From NCBI GenBank assembly GCA_025054615.1, contig JANWZO010000003.1, forward strand, positions 45,627 through 109,626: a stretch of 64,000 nucleotides of DNA. The letters run 5' to 3'. Both the position numbers and the translations under genes were made by a program. This DNA is from Kiritimatiellia bacterium (lineage in GTDB: Bacteria > Verrucomicrobiota > Kiritimatiellia > CAIVKH01). This document shows positions 40,603 through 49,360 of the stretch, in pieces (the first letter of the stretch is position 1; every line of letters begins with the position of its first letter). A model generated the notes under the pieces. It was given only the letters and a program-made list of their open reading frames with translations. It was not told the DNA's origin and did no database searches.

Positions 40603-42599
40603 TCGTCATCTCGCGTGGCAGCCGGCTGGCCCGGGTGCAGACGGAGGAGGCGCTTCAAGCCATTCGCCCGCTGCTCGACCCGCGGACACATATTGAACGG
40701 GCCACTCTCGACACACCCGGAGACCGCGACCTGCAAACCCCTCTGACCGATCCCCGACTTCCAGACGACTTTTTCACACGTGACCTCGACCGGGCCCTTT
40801 TGGAGGGCCGTGCGGACATCGCAGTCCACTCCGCCAAGGACCTGCCGCAGCGGCCGGTCCCCGGGCTCGCAGTGGCAGCGCTGCTGCCCGCCCGGGACAT
40901 CCGGGAGGCGCTCGTCGTCCGGCACGGCGTGGATCCCGAAAATCCTGCGGTGATCGGCACCAGCAGCCCGCGCCGCGAATCCGAAACGCGCAAACTGTTT
41001 CCTCATGCGGTTCTCAAACCGCTTCGGGGCTCGATTGAGCAGCGCCTCCAGCAACTGGATCGCGGTGAGTTTGACGCCGTCATCATGGCCGCATGCGCCC
41101 TCGAGCGCCTGGGGCTTTCCGCGCGCATTGCCCGCTTCCTTCCATTTGAACCGGTTCCGCAGCAGGGGCGCCTTGCGATTGTCGTCCGCGAGGACCGAAA
41201 GGATCTTCTGAAGCTGTTGCGTGCGGTGGATGTCCGACGCACCGCGGGCTTGGTCGCGATCGTCGGGTGCCCGGCCGCATTCGACCTGATCTCCCACCGC
41301 GCGGAGCGGTATTTGGAGCGGGCGGAAGTGATTTTGCATGACCGGCTCGTCCCGGACGAAATTTTGTCGCGATATGCCGGCCGCCTAGTTTTTGTCGGCA
41401 AAACCGGAGGCGGCCCGTCCACGCCCCAGTTTGAAATTCACCGGCGGATGCTTCACGAGGCGGAAGCCGGGAAGCTGGTTGTGCGGCTTCATGGCGGAGA
41501 TCCAGGGATTTATGGCCACCTCGGCGAGGAAATCGAATTTCTGACCAACTGGAATATCCGGTTTGATGTGGTTCCCGCGCCAACGGCTGCCCAGTTGGCG
41601 GCGGCCCGCGCGCACGCGCCCCTCACGCACCGCGGGCATAATCCCAGGATCACGCTCGCCACGGCCCGCCCGGGGGACGGATTCGAGGACGCCCCTTTCA
41701 CCGGTCCGGAGGTCGGGCCGCTGGCCATTTATATGGGCGTTCTTAGCGCTGCCGAGGTAGCGCAAAAACTTCGGGAGGCCGGCTGGCCGGATCAGACCGA
41801 TGTGCTCGTTGCGGAGCGGATCGGGTACCACGATGAGCGGATTCGGCGACTGGCGTTGTCGGACCTGCCTCAGGAATCCATCGATACGCCGGCGACCTTC
41901 CTTGTTGGGCTCCGCGCGTTTCCCCCGCCGCGGTACACGTTGTTTACCGGCACGGACCCTGACCATTTCCTTGAGCACGGGCCGCTCCTCCACTGGCCGA
42001 TGATCCGGCTTGAGGCACTGTCGCTGGAGGAGCGTGCAGCGCGGCTCACTGAGTCGCTGGCCCGTGTGCGCGGGATTTTGTTTCCCTCGCGCTTCGCGGT
42101 TCGCGCCGTGATGGAGGCGCTGCTATCCGCGTCGGACGTGCGCGCGCTGGCCGGTAAGACGCTGCTGGCAGTAGGCCCGTCGACGGCCGCGGACCTGCGG
42201 GCCTACGGATTGCGGGCGGACGGCGCGGCCGACCATTACGGCGGGATTCGCAGCCTGCGCGACCGGCTGCCCGCTGAGCCGGGCGGTGTTTACCTCTACC
42301 CATGTTCGGATGCAGCCCCACTGCCCGAACGAGAAGAGGCGCTGCGTGAACGGGGCGTTGAACTGCTGCCGGTGATCTTCTACCGTAATGTGCCCGAACC
42401 GCCGCGGCCTCTGCCGCGTCTGCCCTTCACGCGTGTGATCTTCACCAGCACCTCGACTGTCCGAGCCTATTTCGAGCGCTACCCCGACGAGAGGCGGGCG
42501 CGGCGCGAGTGGCTGGCGGTGGGGCCATCGACCCTTCGGGCGCTGCAAGAGCTCGGACTGGACGCCGAGAGCCTGCCCGCCCCGCGCGGCGCGGATTGA
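40584..42599 (+). CDS. HemC-CobA-HemD fusion (porphobilinogen deaminase, uroporphyrinogen III methyltransferase, uroporphyrinogen III synthase)
   Basis: 671 aa from a GTG at 40584 overlapping the hemA-like gene. Residues 1-218: HemC domains 1-2, with SRGSRLARVQ, ADIAVHSAKDLP (catalytic Asp86), GTSSPRRE and LRGSIEQRL. HemC domain 3, which carries the cofactor-binding cysteine, is absent. Residues about 221-445: CobA/SUMT, with RLHGGDPGIYGHLGEE and PLTHRG, but the N-terminal Gly-rich motif is degenerate (VGCPAAFDL instead of VGAGPGDPDL). Residues about 449-671: HemD. The set would take porphobilinogen to precorrin-2 for the SirC-like enzyme upstream. Last gene of the sulfur/siroheme unit. Confidence 0.9.
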   Translation: MDAPRLIVISRGSRLARVQTEEALQAIRPLLDPRTHIERATLDTPGDRDLQTPLTDPRLPDDFFTRDLDRALLEGRADIAVHSAKDLPQRPVPGLAVAALLPARDIREALVVRHGVDPENPAVIGTSSPRRESETRKLFPHAVLKPLRGSIEQRLQQLDRGEFDAVIMAACALERLGLSARIARFLPFEPVPQQGRLAIVVREDRKDLLKLLRAVDVRRTAGLVAIVGCPAAFDLISHRAERYLERAEVILHDRLVPDEILSRYAGRLVFVGKTGGGPSTPQFEIHRRMLHEAEAGKLVVRLHGGDPGIYGHLGEEIEFLTNWNIRFDVVPAPTAAQLAAARAHAPLTHRGHNPRITLATARPGDGFEDAPFTGPEVGPLAIYMGVLSAAEVAQKLREAGWPDQTDVLVAERIGYHDERIRRLALSDLPQESIDTPATFLVGLRAFPPPRYTLFTGTDPDHFLEHGPLLHWPMIRLEALSLEERAARLTESLARVRGILFPSRFAVRAVMEALLSASDVRALAGKTLLAVGPSTAADLRAYGLRADGAADHYGGIRSLRDRLPAEPGGVYLYPCSDAAPLPEREEALRERGVELLPVIFYRNVPEPPRPLPRLPFTRVIFTSTSTVRAYFERYPDERRARREWLAVGPSTLRALQELGLDAESLPAPRGAD

Positions 42600-42694
42600 C
42601 GGGGCTTGGACCAACGGCGTCCACGCCGAACCGAAGCGCGTCCGAGAAACCGCCTTGCGAACCCTTGAACCTCTTTTAGGATCTTCCGCGATGG

Positions 42695-42712
42695 CCGCCC
42701 CTTTCGGGGCGG
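42695..42712. other. GC-rich hairpin upstream of the ExbB-like gene
   Basis: CCGCCCC (42695-42701) pairs with GGGGCGG (42706-42712) around loop TTTC. No T tract follows on the plus strand. A weak promoter-like pair, TTGCGA (42655-42660) and TAGGAT (42677-42682) with 16-bp spacing, lies just before it, so the hairpin may sit in the 5' leader. Confidence 0.4.
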
Positions 42713-42752
42713 AGAAAAAGAGTCGATATTCGTACGTCGCGCCGAGGGGACC

Positions 42753-44348
42753 ATGAGCGAACCGAAAGTTTCATTTCCCAGCGGGGAACGCCCCGGAACC
42801 TCCGTCAACATGGGATTGGTAGTCCTTCTGGCGATTGGGATGGATTTTGCCGTTCTCGGCGCGATCTACACCCTCGAGGACACATTTCTTCGGGACCTGT
42901 TCATGGGGCGGACAGAAATCGATACCTCACGGCTCGTGTTCCAAGGGTTGACGATGTTCATGTTTTGCCTTTCGACGATGACAGTCCTGCTCAAGCGCGT
43001 GAAGATTCGGGCCGAATTCCGAGCATTGCGCGACATTCCGCTGCCGGACGACTTGGATATGACCGATCTGCCGCGACTGGTGGGCGTCTACAACGAGATC
43101 GCCGAAATTCCAAAATGGGAAAAGCGAATGGTCTACACCCGTGTGATGCGGGTCCTGGCCATGTGGATCAACTCCCGCGACCTCGAGCGCACCAGCCAGT
43201 ATGCCCGCGAAAACAGTGAAATGGATGTATTCGCTTCGGACGCGTCATTTCGGGCCAATCGTCTCTTCATCTGGGCCATGCCGCTGCTGGGCTTTCTGGG
43301 CACGGTCTACGGCGTCAGCTATGGCATTGGTGGCTTTGCGGAATTTCTACGCGGCGATGTATCCGCGGAGGACATCAAATTCCAGGTCGGCCTGATCACG
43401 CAGGGTCTCGCGGTGGCGTTTTACACGACCCTGGTGGGATTGTGGACGGCCGGGGCGGCTGCGTTCCCCAGCATGGCAGCCGAGCGCCGCGAGGAGCAGC
43501 TTCTCGGCGAGATCGATGCGCTGATCGAAGAGCGGCTGACCTCGCGGATGCCGTCAATCCGCAAAACGGAGTTTCCCGTCGAGGCGATCACTGCCATGCG
43601 GGAAGACATCGGCCATATGGCGGAGGCGCTCTCCGCGCCGCTGCGCGACCTCATCGCGTCGATCGAGGATGGCTTCCGACGCCTGCCAAGTCCACAACGG
43701 TATGAGGAGGTGTTTGCCCAGGCCATCACCCGGGCAAGCGACATGATCAACGACAAGTACAGCCAGTTCCAGATCCGCTACGAGGTCCGCATCGGCGAGT
43801 TGGGCGAACAGCTCGCCGCCCGGCTTCAGGATGTCTCCGAGCGCTTCCGCCTGGGCGCCGAGATGGTCGCAAATCGGCTTGAAGGCCAGGCGCGGGCCAT
43901 CGAACAGAGTGGAGCGCGTGCGGTCGAACAGCAGGCGGCCGCCGTTCAGAGTTACCTGGCCACGCTCGATCAGGCCAGCGAACGCGAGGCCGCGCGCTGG
44001 AAGGAGGTATCCGACGACCTCCGCAGACAGGTGGGCGACGCATCGGAACAGCTTGGCCGAGCGGTGCAGTCGCTGCGGGAGGCGACGTCGCTCGCGGCGA
44101 AGGGAGCCGACGAGGCCGCACGCGGACTGGCCGAGCAAATGACGAGGTTGATCGACGTCGGCACGCGCATCGAATCGCTGCTCCAGGCAACCCGGGCTGT
44201 CGAAGTTGCCATGGCTGACATCGCGGGAAGCGTGGAATTCCGCGCGGCCCTTGCGGATCTCCGGCGGCACCTGCAGACAACGGACGATCTGATCCGGCGC
44301 CTTTCGAAGCCGCGCCAGATCATCCTGACGGAAGCACGAGCCGGGTAA
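42753..44348 (+). CDS. MotA/TolQ/ExbB-type proton or sodium channel protein with long coiled-coil tail
   Basis: 531 aa. Hydrophobic segments lie near 19-42, 62-82, 168-192 and 213-240. The last two hold the TolQ/ExbB motifs FLGTVYGVSYGIGGF and AFYTTLVGLWTAGAAAF, with pore threonines. Residues about 250-531 are hydrophilic and rich in Ala, Glu, Gln and Arg with heptad-like spacing (for example DASEQLGRAVQSLREA), a long cytoplasmic coiled coil not seen in ordinary ExbB. Followed after 8 bp by two ExbD-like genes. Presumably the stator channel of an ion-driven envelope motor; the driven partner is unknown. Confidence 0.82.
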   Translation: MSEPKVSFPSGERPGTSVNMGLVVLLAIGMDFAVLGAIYTLEDTFLRDLFMGRTEIDTSRLVFQGLTMFMFCLSTMTVLLKRVKIRAEFRALRDIPLPDDLDMTDLPRLVGVYNEIAEIPKWEKRMVYTRVMRVLAMWINSRDLERTSQYARENSEMDVFASDASFRANRLFIWAMPLLGFLGTVYGVSYGIGGFAEFLRGDVSAEDIKFQVGLITQGLAVAFYTTLVGLWTAGAAAFPSMAAERREEQLLGEIDALIEERLTSRMPSIRKTEFPVEAITAMREDIGHMAEALSAPLRDLIASIEDGFRRLPSPQRYEEVFAQAITRASDMINDKYSQFQIRYEVRIGELGEQLAARLQDVSERFRLGAEMVANRLEGQARAIEQSGARAVEQQAAAVQSYLATLDQASEREAARWKEVSDDLRRQVGDASEQLGRAVQSLREATSLAAKGADEAARGLAEQMTRLIDVGTRIESLLQATRAVEVAMADIAGSVEFRAALADLRRHLQTTDDLIRRLSKPRQIILTEARAG

Positions 44349-44356
44349 ACGCCGCC

Positions 44357-44860
44357 ATGCCGAGGCCGCCCAAACGCGAGGTGAAGATCGAGATGACGCC
44401 GTTTCTCGACTCCCTCGTGATCATGATGAGCTTGATCTGTCTGGTTCTGATCACGGTCATGATGCCGATTGTCGAAAACCCCCAGCAGTTCCGCGCACTG
44501 ACCTTCGACTCGCTATTTTCGACCTATCAGCGAAAAAAGCGCCCCGAGGCCAAGCCCGTCTACATCGACTGCCGACCCGATGGGGCGATGATCATCCCCG
44601 GCGGCGAGTGGGTGTCGCTCGATGAGCTTCGGCAGCCCGGAAATCCCATCGAGCGGCTTTTCGCGCGGGTGGCGGGTTCGGACGGTAAGGAATACATCAT
44701 TCTGATGGCGCGGCCTGGCGCGCTTCCGGTGTATCGGCATCTAAAAAAAGAGATCCTTCGCCGTGACCTCGTCTGTGGCGCCGATGTGCTCGACGCGAAT
44801 GCCGTGCTCGACTGGCGCCAGGCCCTTAGGGAGTTGAGGATTTTATCAACGGAGTATTGA
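44357..44860 (+). CDS. ExbD/TolR-like protein 1
   Basis: 167 aa. A single N-terminal membrane helix starts right after KIEMTPFLDSL, where Asp18 matches the essential membrane Asp of ExbD/TolR. The rest (residues about 45-167) is a periplasmic alpha/beta domain containing VYIDCRPDGAMIIPGG. No peptidoglycan-binding OmpA domain. Between the ExbB-like gene and a second ExbD-like gene. Confidence 0.8.
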   Translation: MPRPPKREVKIEMTPFLDSLVIMMSLICLVLITVMMPIVENPQQFRALTFDSLFSTYQRKKRPEAKPVYIDCRPDGAMIIPGGEWVSLDELRQPGNPIERLFARVAGSDGKEYIILMARPGALPVYRHLKKEILRRDLVCGADVLDANAVLDWRQALRELRILSTEY

Positions 44861-44862
44861 CC

Positions 44863-45495
44863 GTGGCGAGCCGGCCTCGCAGGGAAAATCCTGAACTCAA
44901 CGTCACTTCGTTTTGTGACATCATTACAGTGACCATTGTCGCCCTGTTCATGGTCCTCGTAATCGTGATCGACCTTTCGATGCGGACGCCAAAGGTACGG
45001 CCAGTTCCGCTCGCCCTGGCGACAACGAATACGCCGGTCTTCATCGAGTGTCGGGCCAACCAGATTTATCCGATCGACCGGAATGAAATTTCGGAAGTCA
45101 TCCGGACCGCGAGTGTTCAAATCCGGTCGCTGGCACTCAGCGGAGATCCGGAAAAGGTTCAGGAAGCGATGACGATGGATGTCGGCAACAAATTTTACCG
45201 GCTCGACAACAGTTTTATGATGATGGGCATCATCGCCCTGATTCCGCGCGCCGGCGTCCCCGGATTTCCCCCGCCGGAGGATTCCGCGGCCGACCATCCC
45301 TTCCGCCGCCTGCTGAACTCGCTCAACACCAACGCGCACTACCTGGTCTATCTGGTCCGCGATGATTCTTTTGAAGCCTTCCGCAAGGCCCGCGATTTCG
45401 GCGCGCGGCTCGGCTTCCTGACCGGCTGGGAATATATCGCGCGCGATGAACCCCTCACATTCGAGGGCATTTTCAGCCGCGTAAAGGCGGAGTGA
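44863..45495 (+). CDS. ExbD/TolR-like protein 2
   Basis: 210 aa. I use the GTG at 44863, 8 nt after GGAG, rather than a TTG at 44857. ELNVTSFCDIITVTI places the membrane Asp at residue 19, followed by one helix and a periplasmic domain. Shares the VFIECRAN strand with the first copy, so the two are paralogues. Ends 2 nt before the murA GTG, so the trio and murA form one unit. Confidence 0.8.
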   Translation: MASRPRRENPELNVTSFCDIITVTIVALFMVLVIVIDLSMRTPKVRPVPLALATTNTPVFIECRANQIYPIDRNEISEVIRTASVQIRSLALSGDPEKVQEAMTMDVGNKFYRLDNSFMMMGIIALIPRAGVPGFPPPEDSAADHPFRRLLNSLNTNAHYLVYLVRDDSFEAFRKARDFGARLGFLTGWEYIARDEPLTFEGIFSRVKAE

Positions 45496-45497
45496 CC

Positions 45498-46775
45498 GTG
45501 AGCCGATTCGTCATCAGGGGCGGACGCCGCTTGTCCGGTGAACTCGCGCCAGCGGGAAACAAGAATGCCGCGCTGCCGATGCTGACAGCCTGCCTGCTGA
45601 CCGACGAGCCTGTGACCCTGCGGAACGTGCCGATGATTGCCGACGTCCATGTGATGCTGGAACTATTAGAGCTCGTCGGCGTCGATATCCGCGTCGAGGG
45701 CAGGACGGTTGTCCTGTGCGCGAGGCGTGTCCGCCGCACCCGGTTGGACCGCTCGTTGTGCAAGCGGGTTCGCGCGTCCATCCTGTTTGCCGGACCGCTG
45801 CTGGCGCGAGCTGGGCGCGCCACCATTCCGCCGCCGGGCGGTGACGTGATTGGGCGGCGGCGCGTGGATACTCACCTTTCCGCCTTGCGCGCCCTGGGCG
45901 CAAAGTTCGAGGGCGGCGACAGCCTCCGATTTGTGGCAAGGCGTCTGCGCGGGACGCGTGTGCTGCTCGAGGAGGCGAGTGTCACCGCCACAGAAAATCT
46001 GATGATGGCGGCCGCTCTGGCCGAAGGAGAAACGACCGTCCTCAACGCGGCGTGTGAGCCGCACGTGCAGGACCTCGGAATCCTTTTGGCGAAAATGGGG
46101 GCGCGCATCGAAGGTCTGGGCACAAATCGATTGCGCATCGAGGGTGTGGAACGGCTGGGAGGCGCCGAGCACGAAATCGGTCCCGACTACATCGAGGCCG
46201 GGAGTTACCTGGCCGCTGCCGCCGTAACGGGTGGGGAGTTGACGGTTCGACCTTTCGGCGACACGGATGTTCAGGCTGTGATCGGCCGGGTCTTTTCGCG
46301 CCTAGGCATCACCTGGCGAGCCGAAGGCCACGCCGTCCATCAGCCCGCCCAAACCCGCCTCCGCGTAAGGCGGGATTTTGGCGGCGCGGTTCCTAAGGTC
46401 GAAGACGGCGTGTGGCCCATGTTCCCATCCGACTTGATGAGCGTGGCGATCGTCCTCGCCACGCAGGCGCGTGGCAGCATTCTTTTCTTCGAAAAGCTCT
46501 TCGAGAGCCGGATGTATTTTGTGGATCGGCTCATTGAGATGGGCGCCCGCATTGTCCAGTGTGATCCGCACCGCGTCGTCGTGGAGGGTCCGGCTCGCCT
46601 GAACGGAATCCACATGAGTTCGCCGGACATTCGGGCGGGCATGGCGATGCTGATCGCTGCTCTCTGCGCCCGCGGGGAGAGCGTCATCGACAACGCGCAG
46701 GTCATTGATCGCGGTTATGAGCGCGCCGACGAACGACTGCGGGAGCTTGGGGCGGACATTGAGCGGGTCGAATAG
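45498..46775 (+). CDS. murA: UDP-N-acetylglucosamine 1-carboxyvinyltransferase
   Basis: 425 aa. Adds enolpyruvate to UDP-GlcNAc, the first committed step of peptidoglycan synthesis. GNKNAALPML holds the substrate Lys/Asn, and AGMAMLIAALCARG the C-terminal block. The general-acid position, normally Cys115 in GGCAIG, is Asp116 in GGDVIG, the natural variant linked to fosfomycin insensitivity in Mycobacterium and Chlamydia. GTG at 45498 has AGGCGGAG upstream; an in-frame GTG at 45492 is too close to it. Confidence 0.95.
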   Translation: MSRFVIRGGRRLSGELAPAGNKNAALPMLTACLLTDEPVTLRNVPMIADVHVMLELLELVGVDIRVEGRTVVLCARRVRRTRLDRSLCKRVRASILFAGPLLARAGRATIPPPGGDVIGRRRVDTHLSALRALGAKFEGGDSLRFVARRLRGTRVLLEEASVTATENLMMAAALAEGETTVLNAACEPHVQDLGILLAKMGARIEGLGTNRLRIEGVERLGGAEHEIGPDYIEAGSYLAAAAVTGGELTVRPFGDTDVQAVIGRVFSRLGITWRAEGHAVHQPAQTRLRVRRDFGGAVPKVEDGVWPMFPSDLMSVAIVLATQARGSILFFEKLFESRMYFVDRLIEMGARIVQCDPHRVVVEGPARLNGIHMSSPDIRAGMAMLIAALCARGESVIDNAQVIDRGYERADERLRELGADIERVE

Positions 46776-46875
46776 CGGTCCTGAATCCGACAGACAGCCC
46801 CTCTCGCTCTACAATGGATATTTTCACTTGTCTAAGGGAAAAGCAGAAACTCTAATAGAAGTGGGTGGGAACTCT

Positions 46876-47727
46876 ATGAAATGGATTTTCGGTATCCTCC
46901 TCGGAGCGAGCTGCTGCTTAGCAGCGAATCTAGCCTATGACGACGCGTCCGACCCGGCGTATAGCGGGGGATGGACGAACGGGGCGAACGGCGGCTATGG
47001 ATTCGCCCCGTGGGTGATCCCCTATGCGGGCACGAATACGCTCACGTTTGTGCAATCCTCAACGGTCAATGGCGACGGCGATTCGAACGCGGACGGAGAT
47101 ATTGACACGGCCGGCGTGGCGTGGGGACTAGCCTCGGAACTTGGATTGTTCATGGTCGCTTATCGCCCCTTCACGGGCGGGCCCCTTCAGCCGGGCCAAT
47201 CCCTTAATGTTGCGTTTGATACGGGGTTCGACGACCCCTCGGAAGAAACCGGCCAGGGTATTGGGTTGGGCAACTCCGCGCTCGACGAATATTATTTCGT
47301 CTTCTATCGAGCGAGCAATTCGTTGACGTATCTGTTTTCCGACGCTCTCAACGATGGCTCCGATACCGGGATTCCAGTGAGCGATGAAGGGGGCCAATTT
47401 ACCTTCTCCATGGTTGGGCCCACGAATTACCTGGCGACGGTCACGATGATCGGCGGGGGAACCTACTCTTGGAGCGGATCGCTCAGCAATGCACCGGAAT
47501 CCTTTTTAGTCGGGCGAACTTTCGGAACCAATTTTTCATCGTCTGCGGAGTCGTACCGCATTTTCATCAATCGTTTGGAAATCGTGCCCGAAGCGCACAC
47601 GAGCGTGTTGTGCGTTGCGGGGGCTCTTGCCGCCATCATGATGAAACGGCTGACGAGATTTCGAATCGTGACGGGAGGGGTTACCTGCGCGGGGAAGGGT
47701 CGGATTCGACAGACGGCTCATTCGTAA
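46876..47727 (+). CDS. Secreted protein with PEP-CTERM-like C-terminus
   Basis: 283 aa. Signal peptide MKWIFGILLGASCCLAANL, then a beta-rich, Gly/Ser/Asp/Thr-rich body with an acidic NGDGDSNADGDIDT stretch (possible Ca2+ sites) near residues 72-86. The tail is VPEAHTSVL, a hydrophobic helix, then MMKRLTRFR, which is the three-part layout of a PEP-CTERM exosortase signal with PEA in place of PEP. Unusually about 20 residues follow the basic patch. No exosortase gene in the window. The 3' end overlaps the convergent GT2 gene by 47 nt. Confidence 0.7.
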   Translation: MKWIFGILLGASCCLAANLAYDDASDPAYSGGWTNGANGGYGFAPWVIPYAGTNTLTFVQSSTVNGDGDSNADGDIDTAGVAWGLASELGLFMVAYRPFTGGPLQPGQSLNVAFDTGFDDPSEETGQGIGLGNSALDEYYFVFYRASNSLTYLFSDALNDGSDTGIPVSDEGGQFTFSMVGPTNYLATVTMIGGGTYSWSGSLSNAPESFLVGRTFGTNFSSSAESYRIFINRLEIVPEAHTSVLCVAGALAAIMMKRLTRFRIVTGGVTCAGKGRIRQTAHS

Positions 47728-49360
47728 CCGGGATTTGTGTCCCCGCGACCGTCTCCGACGCCGCGCCGCTTTTGCCCGCCACCCAGAATTCCATTCGCTT
47801 GCCGATCATCAGTCTCGTTTGCGCGTCCAGCGCGGGAATGGAACTGAACAGCACGGTGATCACTGGGACCAGGAGCCATTCCAGGGCATGCTGTAGGCGC
47901 ACCAGAATGGGCCGTTTTGACGGCGGCGGGGGAAGCAACAACTGGCTCAGAACGATCGTTGTCAGCAGCGCAATGCCGGCCAGGTTGAAAATCAGGGCGC
48001 TGATTCGCGGCGCCGTGTAATACATCACGGAATGGGAGAATTCGCGACCCGCGGCCACCGCGGGCAGCCAATTGAACACGGTCAGCATGAAGCCCCAGGT
48101 CGTCCATGCAAGGTGGGCCTCGAGCATTTTGACAGTGTGCCAGAAGCGGTCGCGCAGCGGGATCGCGGACTTTTTCAAAAAGCCACGGAGAATCATCGGA
48201 ACGTTTTCGACGCCCCACGCCCATCGGCGCTTCTGTTTATAGAGGCCGTGGAGGGTGCGCGCCCAGCCGGTGTCGGTCACCACGTCCATGGACACCGTGA
48301 TGAACATGGGCACGACGCGGTAATCGCCGTCGAAGTGCAAATAGGCCTTCCAGTAGATGGCGCTGTCGTCCGAGATCATGTCAACCGGCCAGTAGCCGAC
48401 CTCATGAAGCGCCTGAAAGCTCATACTGTGGCTTGAGAACGTCACGAGCGTGTCCGGGTTTGTTGCTTCGATGAGTTGGAAAAAGGACGAGCCGACCTCG
48501 AGCACTCGCGCGAATCCGGGGACGAGCCAGATGTTGTTGTGATACACGGGAATCGGCTGGAAGCTGGCCCGCGAGCGGTTCGGCTCGATGCAGAAATGAT
48601 AGGTCAGGCAGGCAAAATAGTGGGGCGGCACGACCGTGTCGGCATCGAAGCAGGACACGGTCGCGCGGTGGAACGGGATGCCCCGCTCCCGAAGAATCGA
48701 GGCCGCCCGGCGCGCGGCATAGGTGGCATTTGCGCCTTTCACCCGGGCTTCGCCCGGGATCCCGTCCGGATGAATGACTACATGAAGGTCCGGCAGCACG
48801 CCCCGCAAGCGCCTCGCCATCTCCTCGACCTCCTTGCGCACGGATTCGGGCGCGCGCTCTTCCACGGCCAACAGGACGAGGAGTTGGGATGCGCCGATGG
48901 ACTGGGCCGCAAGACTGCGCAGACCAGGTTCCACGACATCTGCGCCCTCCTTGGCAATCGGAATGATAACGACGTGCCGCACGTCCTCCGGATCGAGCGG
49001 ACGTTCTCCACGAGCCTGCCAGTAGCGACGTCGCTCATCGAAAAGCCAACGCGACAGGGGATGCTCCGGAGGAGGCGAGCCGGTCCGAAGAGACCGGAGT
49101 CGCGCTAGCCAGTCGGCCTGCTGTTCAGCGCGCAGCAGCGCGAACGAAAAGAGCAGAAAGATCGTCGAATGTGTGATCCTGAGAAACCAGTAGAAATTGA
49201 ATGCGATGACGATCGCCGCCGCGGTCTGCTGGGCGAAGATCGCAAGACCCGCCATGCCGAGCAGGAGCGTCCAGCTCATTGCCCCCGGCAGAATTTCAAA
49301 AGCGCGCTGGAGGCGCGCGTCCCGCCTGTCGAGGTTGTGCCGGGAGTAAATGATTTTCAT
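47681..49360 (-). CDS. Membrane glycosyltransferase family 2 (cellulose synthase-like, processive)
   Basis: 559 aa. Two N-terminal membrane helices (about 28-75) precede the GT2 domain, with CFDADTVVP (DxD-type), the MISDDSAIYWK acid/base region and KQKRRWAWG (the QxxRW-type motif of processive enzymes). C-terminal membrane segments lie near 415-520. Such proteins polymerise and extrude polysaccharide. Last gene of an operon with a Wzm/Wzt exporter and GspKLM. The sugar is unknown; UDP-glucuronate and GDP-rhamnose can be made by genes in this window. Confidence 0.85.
   Translation of the reverse strand: MKIIYSRHNLDRRDARLQRAFEILPGAMSWTLLLGMAGLAIFAQQTAAAIVIAFNFYWFLRITHSTIFLLFSFALLRAEQQADWLARLRSLRTGSPPPEHPLSRWLFDERRRYWQARGERPLDPEDVRHVVIIPIAKEGADVVEPGLRSLAAQSIGASQLLVLLAVEERAPESVRKEVEEMARRLRGVLPDLHVVIHPDGIPGEARVKGANATYAARRAASILRERGIPFHRATVSCFDADTVVPPHYFACLTYHFCIEPNRSRASFQPIPVYHNNIWLVPGFARVLEVGSSFFQLIEATNPDTLVTFSSHSMSFQALHEVGYWPVDMISDDSAIYWKAYLHFDGDYRVVPMFITVSMDVVTDTGWARTLHGLYKQKRRWAWGVENVPMILRGFLKKSAIPLRDRFWHTVKMLEAHLAWTTWGFMLTVFNWLPAVAAGREFSHSVMYYTAPRISALIFNLAGIALLTTIVLSQLLLPPPPSKRPILVRLQHALEWLLVPVITVLFSSIPALDAQTRLMIGKRMEFWVAGKSGAASETVAGTQIPVTNEPSVESDPSPRR

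Noticed and set aside
42695-42712. Intrinsic terminator for the siroheme unit
   Set aside because: Stem is strong but no T tract follows on the plus strand; listed only as a hairpin.
42753-45495. Zorya-type defence system (ZorA-ZorB)
   Set aside because: The channel protein has a ZorA-like tail, but the partners are short ExbD-like proteins without the OmpA-type domain of ZorB, no ZorC/D/E effector is present, and the neighbour is murA.
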